Of a DNA stretch of 64,000 nt, positions 53,097-58,914 are shown piece after piece; position 1 is the stretch's first letter, and the number at the start of each line of letters is the position of its first letter. The position numbers were made by a program, and so were the translations under genes. The notes beneath the pieces were generated by a model. The model was not told where the DNA came from and made no database searches. It saw only the letters and a list, made by a program, of their open reading frames with translations. Origin of the DNA: Streptomyces alfalfae (GTDB lineage Bacteria > Actinomycetota > Actinomycetes > Streptomycetales > Streptomycetaceae); contig NZ_QEXM01000042.1 in the NCBI RefSeq assembly GCF_004127445.1, forward strand, positions 218,779 to 282,778, read 5' to 3'.

Positions 53097-53548
53097 GGCC
53101 GCTCCAGCATCCAGCGGGGCACGGCCATCCCGTCCACGTCCGCGAAGACGACCTGCACCTTCACGCCGATGCGCAGCCGCTCCGGGGCGACGGAGTCCAG
53201 TGGGGCGTCGGGGGCGGCGACGAGGTTGCCGGCCAGACGGACGCGGGGGGCCTCGGCGAGCTCGACGACGACGGCGTTGTACGGGGCCTGCGCGGCGTAG
53301 GCGGGCAGCAGGGGCGGATGCGGGAAGACGTACGACCAGATGCGGCCGCGGCCGCTCATCCTCCGCCACTCGGTGTCGAAGGACCGGCAGTGGGGGCAGC
53401 AGGGCCTGGGCGGCCAGCGGAGCGCGGCGCAGGCCGCGCAGGCCTGGACGCGCAGTTCGCCTCGGGCGGCGTAGTCCCAGAAGGGGGCGCCGTCCTCGTC
53501 GACCGTGGGGCGTAGCAGGGGCTCTGGTGGCGGTGTCGCGTCTGCCAT
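53093..53548 (-). CDS. DUF35 Zn-ribbon/OB-fold protein
   Basis: 151 residues with zinc-ribbon cysteines CAACAALRWPPRPCCPHC (about residues 36-53) and an OB fold (GRIWSYVFPHPPLLPAYA, YNAVVVELAEAPRVRLAGNLV). Located between a SCP2-type thiolase and an enoyl-CoA hydratase gene, it most likely forms a complex with the thiolase, as in Ltp2-type aldolases and similar systems. ATG 53548 follows AAAGGA. A second DUF35 protein lies at 42.3 kb. Confidence 0.88.
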   Translation of the reverse strand: MADATPPPEPLLRPTVDEDGAPFWDYAARGELRVQACAACAALRWPPRPCCPHCRSFDTEWRRMSGRGRIWSYVFPHPPLLPAYAAQAPYNAVVVELAEAPRVRLAGNLVAAPDAPLDSVAPERLRIGVKVQVVFADVDGMAVPRWMLERP

Positions 53549-53631
53549 GTCCTGTCCTTTGCCGGGTGCCGGGTCTGTTGTGGTTGTTCGCGCCACGCGG
53601 CGGAGCCGCGTATGGACACAGCCCCGCGCCC

Positions 53632-54783
53632 CTAATCGGCCCGGAGCAGCAGGGCCGATGTGGGGACCCCCTCGCCCGCCGTCACCAGGCAGGTGGACGC
53701 GTCCGGGACCTGGGCCGTGCTCGTGCCCCTGAGCTGCTGGACGCCCTCCGTGATGAGGTTGAAGCCGTGGACGTAGGCCTCGCTGAGGCCGCCGCCGCCC
53801 GTGTTGAGGGGGAGGCGGCCGCCGCTCTCCAGGGCGCCGCCCTCGGTGAAGGCGCCGCCCTCGCCCCGGCCGCAGAAGCCGTAGCCCTCCAGGGAGAGCG
53901 GGATGAGCGGGGTGAACGCGTCGTAGATCTGCGCGACGTCCACGTCCTGCGGGCCGAAGTCGGCCTGTTTCCAGAGCTGGCGGGCGGCCGTCCAGGAGGG
54001 CCCGGAGAGCGGGTCGTCGTTCCAGTAGTTGACCATTCCGTGGTGCTGCGCGGGCAGGCCCTGCGCGGCCGAGTGGACGTACACGGGCCTGCTGCGGCAG
54101 TCGCGCGCCCGCTCGGCGGAGACGACGACGCAGGCCAGCGCCCCGTCGGTCTCCAGGCAGTTGTCGAAAAGGCAGAGCGGTTCGCTGATCCAGCGCGAGT
54201 TCATGTACATGTCGCGGGTCAGGGGGCGCTCGTACATCATCGCGGCCGGGTTCTGGTTGGCCCGGTTGCGGCAGGCGAGGGCGACGTTGAAGAGGTGGTC
54301 GCGGGTCACGCCGTACTCGTGCATGTAGCGGCGCGTCAGCATCGCGATCTCGTCGGCGGGGCGCAGCAGGCCGAAGGGCCGCGTCCACTGGGCGGGGGTC
54401 GGGAGCTGGACGGCGGTGTTCGTCCAGGGGCGGGGGCCGCTGCCGCGCTTGCGGGAGCGCCAGGCGACGCCGACGCTCGCCTGTCCGGTGGCGATGGCGG
54501 CGGCGAGGTGGGCGACGGTCGCGCAGGAACCGCCGCCGCCGTAGCCGACCTTGCTGAAGAAGGTGACGTCTCCGGCGCCGATGGCCTTGGCGACCTCGAC
54601 CTCGTCGGTCTCCTCCATCGTGTACGAGGCGAAGGCGTCGACCTCGGAGGGTGCGATGCCGGCGTCGTCGAGCGCGGCGAGGATGGCGCGGCAGGCCAGC
54701 GTCTTCTCGGGTTCCGCCAGGCGTTTGGCGAAGGGGGTCCGGCCGATCCCGGCTATCGCTGTGGCGTCCTTGAGTGAGGCCAT
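53632..54783 (-). CDS. SCP2-type thiolase / acetyl-CoA acetyltransferase-like protein
   Basis: 383 residues: IAGIGRTPFAKRLAEPEKTLA, FSKVGYGGGGSCATVAHLAAAI (cysteine present here, unlike the thiolase at 44.9 kb), YMHEYGVTRDHLFNVALACRNRANQNPAAMM, IYDAFTPLIPLSLEGYGFCGRGEGG and LNTGGGGLSEAYVHG. ATG 54783 has GGAGG upstream; an in-frame ATG at 54810 adds nine residues. Heads a three-gene operon with DUF35 and hydratase partners under the double operator, divergent from the FadD3-like ligase. Confidence 0.9.
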   Translation of the reverse strand: MASLKDATAIAGIGRTPFAKRLAEPEKTLACRAILAALDDAGIAPSEVDAFASYTMEETDEVEVAKAIGAGDVTFFSKVGYGGGGSCATVAHLAAAIATGQASVGVAWRSRKRGSGPRPWTNTAVQLPTPAQWTRPFGLLRPADEIAMLTRRYMHEYGVTRDHLFNVALACRNRANQNPAAMMYERPLTRDMYMNSRWISEPLCLFDNCLETDGALACVVVSAERARDCRSRPVYVHSAAQGLPAQHHGMVNYWNDDPLSGPSWTAARQLWKQADFGPQDVDVAQIYDAFTPLIPLSLEGYGFCGRGEGGAFTEGGALESGGRLPLNTGGGGLSEAYVHGFNLITEGVQQLRGTSTAQVPDASTCLVTAGEGVPTSALLLRAD

Positions 54784-54818
54784 GGGCGGCGGCACCTCCG
54801 CGAGATCCATCTCGTCTG

Positions 54819-54860
54819 CTGACAGTGCGTCAGGTTAGCGTTAATCTGACGGGTAGTCAG
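54819..54860. promoter_or_regulatory. Two regulon operators between thiolase and FadD3-like ligase
   Basis: CTGACAGTGCGTCAG (54819-54833) and CTGACGGGTAGTCAG (54846-54860), 27 bases apart, in the divergent promoter region of two operons. The AT-rich GGTTAGCGTTAAT between them is the likely promoter core. Confidence 0.75.
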
Positions 54861-54917
54861 CAACGGTGCGTCCCTTGCTCCGAAGTGCGCGGGAGCTCGG
54901 GGGAGCGGAGGCTTGCG

Positions 54918-56519
54918 ATGCGCGGCGACCTGGAGTGGGGCAGCGTCCCGGGACTGGTGCGGGCCGCCGCCGAGCGGTACGGCGACCGCGAGGCGGTCGT
55001 CGAGGGGCGCACCCGCGTCTCGTACGGCGAACTGGGCGCCCGCGTGGAGCGGGCCGCCGCGGCGTGCCTGGCGAACGGCGTCGGGCCCGGCGACCGCGTC
55101 GCCGTCTGGGCCCCGAACACCCTCGACTGGATCGTCTCCGCGCTCGGCGCGGTCTCGGCGGGCGGCGTCCTCGTGCCGCTGAACACCCGCTTCAAGGGGA
55201 CGGAGGCCGCCTACGTCCTCGCCCGCAGCCGCGCCAAGCTCCTCTTCGTCACCGGCGCCTTCCTCGGCACGTCGTACGTGGCGTCGCTGCGCCGCGCGGC
55301 GGCCGAGGGGCCGGGAGCGGGCCCCCTGCCCGGCCTGCCCCACCTGGAGCAGGTGGTGGTGCTCTCGGACGACGCCCCGGAGGACTTCCGCACCTGGAAG
55401 GAGTTCCTGGCGAGCGGCGACCCGGTGGACGCGGCGGCGGTCCGTGCCCGCGCGGCGGCGGTCGACGGCTCGGCGCCCTCGGACATCATCTTCACCTCCG
55501 GCACGACGGGGCGTCCCAAGGGCGCCGTCATCAGCCACGCCCAGACCCTGCGCTGCTACGACGTCTGGAGCGAGCTGGCCGGGCTCCGCGCGGGCGACCG
55601 CTACCTGATCGTGAACCCGTTCTTCCACACCTTCGGCTACAAGGCCGGCGTCATCGCCTGCCTCACACGCGGCGCGACGATGATCCCGCAGCCGGTCTTC
55701 GACGTGGACACCGTCCTCGCGAACGTCGCCGCCGAACGCGTCTCCGTCCTGCCGGGCCCGCCCACCCTGCACCAGTCGATCCTCGACCACCCGTCGCGCG
55801 GCCGGCACGACCTCTCCGCGCTGCGGCTCGTGGTGACGGGCGCGGCGGTGGTGCCGCTCCGGCTCGTCGAGCGGCTCCGCGGGGAGCTGCGGGTGGACAC
55901 GGTCCTCACCGCGTACGGGCTCTCCGAGGCGAGCGGCATCGTGACGATGTGCCGCCGCGGCGACCCGGCCGACGTCATCGCGCGGACCTCGGGCCGGGCC
56001 ATCCCCGGCACGGAGGTACGGGTGGTCTCCGCCCGGGGCGAGCCGCTTCCACCCGGCCGGCCCGGCGAGGTCCTGGTCCGCGGCCACCACGTCATGCGCG
56101 GCTACTTCGAGGACCCCGAGGAGACCGCCCGCGCCCTCACCCCGGACGGCTGGCTGCGCACCGGCGACGTGGGAGTCCTCGACGAGGACGGCAACCTCCG
56201 CATCACCGACCGCATCAAGGACATGTTCATCGTCGGCGGCTTCAACGCCTACCCCGCCGAGATAGAGCAGCTGCTCGGCCTCCACCCCGACGTGGCGGAC
56301 GTCGCCGTGATCGGCGTGCCCGACGCGCGGCTGGGCGAGGTCGGCAGGGCGTACGTCGTGCGCCGCCCCGGCGCGGCGGTGACGGCGGACGACCTGATCG
56401 CCTGGGCGCGGCGGGAGATGGCGAACTACAAGGTGCCGAGGGCCGTCGAGTTCGTCGCCGGACTCCCGAGGAACGCGAGCGGCAAGGTGGTGAAGGGGGA
56501 GCTGCGGGCGGGGCGCTGA
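54918..56519 (+). CDS. FadD3-like AMP-forming acyl-CoA ligase
   Basis: 533 residues. P-loop TSGTTGRPKG (about 194-203), NPFFHTFGYKAGVIACLTRGAT, A5 region TAYGLSEASGIVTMC, GDVGVLDEDGNLRITDRIKDMFIVGGFNAYPAEIE, and the C-terminal lysine in NASGKVVKGELRA. The FFHTFGYKAG and GGFN(A/V)YPAE blocks closely match mycobacterial FadD3, which activates the indanedione propionate left after steroid A/B ring removal (recalled sequence). The substrate here may differ. ATG 54918 follows GGAGG by 7 bases. Single gene, divergent from the thiolase operon. Confidence 0.92.
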   Translation: MRGDLEWGSVPGLVRAAAERYGDREAVVEGRTRVSYGELGARVERAAAACLANGVGPGDRVAVWAPNTLDWIVSALGAVSAGGVLVPLNTRFKGTEAAYVLARSRAKLLFVTGAFLGTSYVASLRRAAAEGPGAGPLPGLPHLEQVVVLSDDAPEDFRTWKEFLASGDPVDAAAVRARAAAVDGSAPSDIIFTSGTTGRPKGAVISHAQTLRCYDVWSELAGLRAGDRYLIVNPFFHTFGYKAGVIACLTRGATMIPQPVFDVDTVLANVAAERVSVLPGPPTLHQSILDHPSRGRHDLSALRLVVTGAAVVPLRLVERLRGELRVDTVLTAYGLSEASGIVTMCRRGDPADVIARTSGRAIPGTEVRVVSARGEPLPPGRPGEVLVRGHHVMRGYFEDPEETARALTPDGWLRTGDVGVLDEDGNLRITDRIKDMFIVGGFNAYPAEIEQLLGLHPDVADVAVIGVPDARLGEVGRAYVVRRPGAAVTADDLIAWARREMANYKVPRAVEFVAGLPRNASGKVVKGELRAGR

Positions 56520-56556
56520 GGCGCTGTGCGGCGGCCTCCGCGTCCGGGCCGCGTGC

Positions 56557-56952
56557 TCAGGCGCCGGCGGCCTCGACGAAGGCCTCGCGCTCGGCGGCGC
56601 TGCGCTCCACGCAGAACTCGTTGCCCTCCGGGTCGGTGAGCGTGACCCAGCCGCGGCCGTCGGGCCGCCGCTGGTCGTCGTGGACCTTGGCCCCGAGCGT
56701 GAGCAGCCGCTCCACCTCCTCGTCGCGGGTGCGGTCCTGCGGCTGGAGGTCGACGTGCACGCGGTTCTTGACGGTCTTGGCGTCCGGCACGGTCACGAAG
56801 AGCAGCGATATCCCGTCCGCCTCGACCAGCGCTTCGGGGTCACCGGGCCGGTCGTCGTCGGTGATCGAACCGCCGAGCACCTCGGCCCAGAAGGTGCCCT
56901 GACGGTAGGCGTCGTGGCAGTCGAACGTGAGGTGGCGCACGAGAGAGGTCAT
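56557..56952 (-). CDS. VOC family (glyoxalase-like) protein
   Basis: 131-residue single VOC module: SLVRHLTFDCHDAYRQGTFWAEVLGG, KNRVHVDLQPQDRTRDEEVERLLTLGA, and WVTLTDPEGNEFCVERSA. Two such modules or a dimer make the active site. ATG 56952 begins the domain; GTG 56961 would add three residues. No Shine-Dalgarno is evident and ATAGT lies about 9 bases upstream, so the message may be leaderless. Substrate unknown. Confidence 0.83.
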   Translation of the reverse strand: MTSLVRHLTFDCHDAYRQGTFWAEVLGGSITDDDRPGDPEALVEADGISLLFVTVPDAKTVKNRVHVDLQPQDRTRDEEVERLLTLGAKVHDDQRRPDGRGWVTLTDPEGNEFCVERSAAEREAFVEAAGA

Positions 56953-57058
56953 GGGCGGCACTATCGACTGCCGGGGTGGCGGCTGTCCACGGCAATTCCG
57001 GGGCTGGCCGGGGCGGTCCGGGCCGTCTGCGGGAGGGCCATGGCTGCCGGGGGCCGGG

Positions 57059-57682
57059 TCAGTGGCCGGTGAGCGGTTCCATGCAGCCGGACTCCATGAA
57101 CCGCCCGCCCGTCTTGACCTCGTAGTTCGTCTTCTGGATGAAGCCGGTGACGCACGCGCCGTCCCCCACGTGCAGACCGATGAGGGCTCCCTCCGGGGTC
57201 ACGTACCGCTTCTCCTCGTACCGCCCGTACATCTCCCGCACCTCCAGCGTGCCGCCGAGCGGCCTGCCCGCGCCGCTCGTCCTCCGGGCCTCGTACCCGA
57301 GCTTGCCGGTGAGCTCGGCGCGCACGCTGTCGGGGTCCCACTCCTTCCGCTCCCAGAGCCGCTTCAGGACGGGCCGGATACGGGCGGCCTCGCCCTCGGC
57401 GGCCTTCTCGTCGGCGGCGGACATCTCGCCGGGGCGGCGGTAGGCGTTGTTCTCGCGGTTGTGCGGGGCTCCGTCGACGACTCCGGGTTCCACGTAGGGG
57501 GAGGCGCCGGGGGAGGCCGTGGCGGGGGACGGCTTGCTGGGCGGCACGTCGTCGCTGGTGCCGACGGCCGAGCCGGGACGCCCTTCGTCACCGCAGCCGG
57601 TGAGGGGCAGGAGGAGGGCGCCGAGAAGGAGGGCGCAGGCGGCGGCATGACGTGGGTGCCGGTCGCGTGGTGAGGTGACCAT
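57059..57682 (-). CDS. Putative lipoprotein, unknown function
   Basis: 207 residues. The N-terminus MVTSPRDRHPRHAAACALLL leads to a lipobox LTGC near residue 29, then a Pro/Ser/Thr-rich linker (SKPSPATASPGASP) and a domain of about 150 residues containing two cysteines (GACVTGF and ESGCMEP) that could form a disulfide. The frame is open to 57790, but ATG 57682 gives a normal signal peptide. Function not recognised. Confidence 0.78.
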   Translation of the reverse strand: MVTSPRDRHPRHAAACALLLGALLLPLTGCGDEGRPGSAVGTSDDVPPSKPSPATASPGASPYVEPGVVDGAPHNRENNAYRRPGEMSAADEKAAEGEAARIRPVLKRLWERKEWDPDSVRAELTGKLGYEARRTSGAGRPLGGTLEVREMYGRYEEKRYVTPEGALIGLHVGDGACVTGFIQKTNYEVKTGGRFMESGCMEPLTGH

Positions 57683-58137
57683 GCGGACGACTCTGCCACG
57701 GAGAACGGCGACCATGGCGGCAACCGCTGGTCCCACTCCGCAACGGTCGCACGATGTCACCCGAACCACCGCGCTCCGGGCCGTTCGCACCTCCGTTCCT
57801 TGCCGCGTCCCGGGCCTTGTCCGGGTTGTCCACAGGGTTCCCCGCGACCGGCCGATCTGCGGCAGCCTGGGGGCATGGGACGCATGGGGGAAGCACAGGG
57901 GGCGTGCGGGCCGGGGGAGCCGTTGCGGGCCCTGGCGGCGGCGGGGTGCTGCTGAGCCGCTGGGCGCTGCGGGCCGGAACTTCTGTGCAGCCGGCTGGAC
58001 GGTCCGACCCCGCCGGAGCCGCCCGCCGGACGCCGTCGCCGCGTACGCGGAGGAGGGGCGCGGGCTGAACCCGGTGCGGATGTGCTCCGACGGGCGGGGG
58101 GTGGTGCGAGCCGGTGGCGGCCCGGCGAGCCGAGCCG
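57683..58137. other. Gene-free stretch, possibly decayed gene
   Basis: No gene is supported. A plus-strand frame from 57754 (105 codons) includes ALAAAGG-type sequence followed in another frame by AVAAYAEEGRGLNPVR, which might be pieces of a frameshifted gene, but I cannot name a family. A single DnaA-box match TTGTCCACA lies at 57826-57834. Promoter of the lipoprotein gene is expected near 57690-57750. Confidence 0.4.
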
Positions 58138-58338
58138 TCAGCGCTGAGGGGGAACCGGGGTGTGGCCGTCACCCAGCGGGGTGGTGGGTGCGTGGCTGTC
58201 CCCCAGCGGCGCCACCGGGGTGTGACCGTCCCACGGGGGAGCCGGGGCGTGGCTGCCGGCGACGGCCGGAAGCGCGGAGGCGCCCACGGCGAGCGCCACC
58301 ATGGCGACGGTGGTGCATATCTTCTGGGTGCGTTTCAT
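58138..58338 (-). CDS. Small secreted protein with AfsS-like repeats
   Basis: 66 residues. A signal peptide (KRTQKICTTVAMVALAVG, then SALPAVA cleavage region at about residue 27) precedes four short repeats, GSHAPAPP, GHTPVAPLG, DSHAPTTPLG and DGHTPVPP. The repeat unit [GD]-x-H-[TA]-P-x-x-P is the same as in the AfsS protein encoded 190 bases upstream, but AfsS has no signal peptide. ATG 58338 has AGGAG 5 bases before it. TAGGGT at 58383-58378 is its probable -10. Function unknown; probably arose by duplication with afsS. Confidence 0.78.
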   Translation of the reverse strand: MKRTQKICTTVAMVALAVGASALPAVAGSHAPAPPWDGHTPVAPLGDSHAPTTPLGDGHTPVPPQR

Positions 58339-58377
58339 GACGGCTCCTGGGGAGGGGTGGATGGGTGATGCCACATG

Positions 58378-58408
58378 ACCCTAATGACGGGTCAGCTGAA
58401 CGTTCGAT
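58378..58408 (-). promoter_or_regulatory. Promoter of the secreted repeat protein with AfsR-box-like element
   Basis: On the minus strand ATCGAACGTTCA (58408-58397) lies 13 bases before the -10 box TAGGGT (58383-58378). The same 12-mer with one difference, ATCGAACGTTTA, is in the afsS promoter. Confidence 0.5.
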
Positions 58409-58526
58409 TCCGTTAAGTGCCGGGCGTGGCGCGGCAGTTGCGCGCCACCCGGACATGCGTCGGCCGCGACGGCTCCCCCTCCGCGCCGCCGCGGCCGATC
58501 GATCCCCCGTCGGGATGTAAGGCTCG

Positions 58527-58703
58527 TCAGTCCTTGGGCGGGGCGGGCGTGTGGCCCTCGCCCAGCGTGGTGACGGCTCCGTCCTTGGGCGGGGCCGGCG
58601 TGTGGCCCTCGCCCTGCGTGGTGACGGCTCCGTCCTTGGGCGGGGCGGGCGTGTGGCCCTCACCCATGGTGGTGATGCCGGTGTTCTTGTCGATCTCGCT
58701 CAT
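58527..58703 (-). CDS. afsS: AfsS, small regulatory protein
   Basis: Sigma-like small activator of antibiotic production, the direct target of AfsR in S. coelicolor (family knowledge). 58 residues, made of an N-terminal SEIDKNTGITT and three near-identical repeats GEGHTPAPPKD separated by GAVTTQ and GAVTTL. S. coelicolor AfsS is about 63 residues with comparable repeats, as I recall. ATG 58703 has GAGGAG upstream; the open frame to 58766 is leader. It lies directly after afsR in the same direction, the known arrangement, with a SARP-type box in its promoter. Confidence 0.88.
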   Translation of the reverse strand: MSEIDKNTGITTMGEGHTPAPPKDGAVTTQGEGHTPAPPKDGAVTTLGEGHTPAPPKD

Positions 58704-58751
58704 GTGTGACAACTCCTCGGGTCCAGGCGGTGTGCTTGCGTCTGCCGGGGT

Positions 58752-58793
58752 ACGCCCGCTCGGCAACTCCCCCGAGTACCGCCGAGCGGGCGT
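58752..58793 (-). promoter_or_regulatory. Stem-loop in the afsS leader
   Basis: Perfect 13-bp arms (ACGCCCGCTCGGC, 58752-58764; GCCGAGCGGGCGT, 58781-58793) around a 16-base loop. It lies between the afsS promoter and its ribosome site, 48 bases before the ATG, so it would be in the 5' untranslated RNA. It may act as an attenuator, stabiliser or afsR terminator. Confidence 0.5.
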
Positions 58794-58881
58794 GATGGGC
58801 CGCTCACCTTATCCGTAGGGCCCCTGCGACCCGCCTGCCCCCCGATGCGACGGATCGACTCCATGAGAGTGGCAGCTGCTC

Positions 58882-58899
58882 ATAAACGTTCGATGAACG
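58882..58899 (-). promoter_or_regulatory. AfsR (SARP) binding box of afsS
   Basis: On the minus strand CGTTCAT (58899-58893) and CGTTTAT (58888-58882) are direct heptamer repeats with an 11-bp period, the classic SARP arrangement on one DNA face. They lie 16 bases after the afsR stop codon, where the -35 box of afsS is expected. Confidence 0.65.
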
Positions 58900-58914
58900 C
58901 CGCCGGGGCGGAGT

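Noticed and set aside
57826..57834. DnaA box TTGTCCACA as a sign of a replication origin
   Set aside because: A single copy; another (reverse) lies inside the cyclase gene near 28637. There is no cluster and no dnaA/dnaN nearby.
57754..58068. 105-codon plus-strand frame
   Set aside because: Low-complexity, no ribosome site, no recognised family. Noted only as a possible decayed gene.
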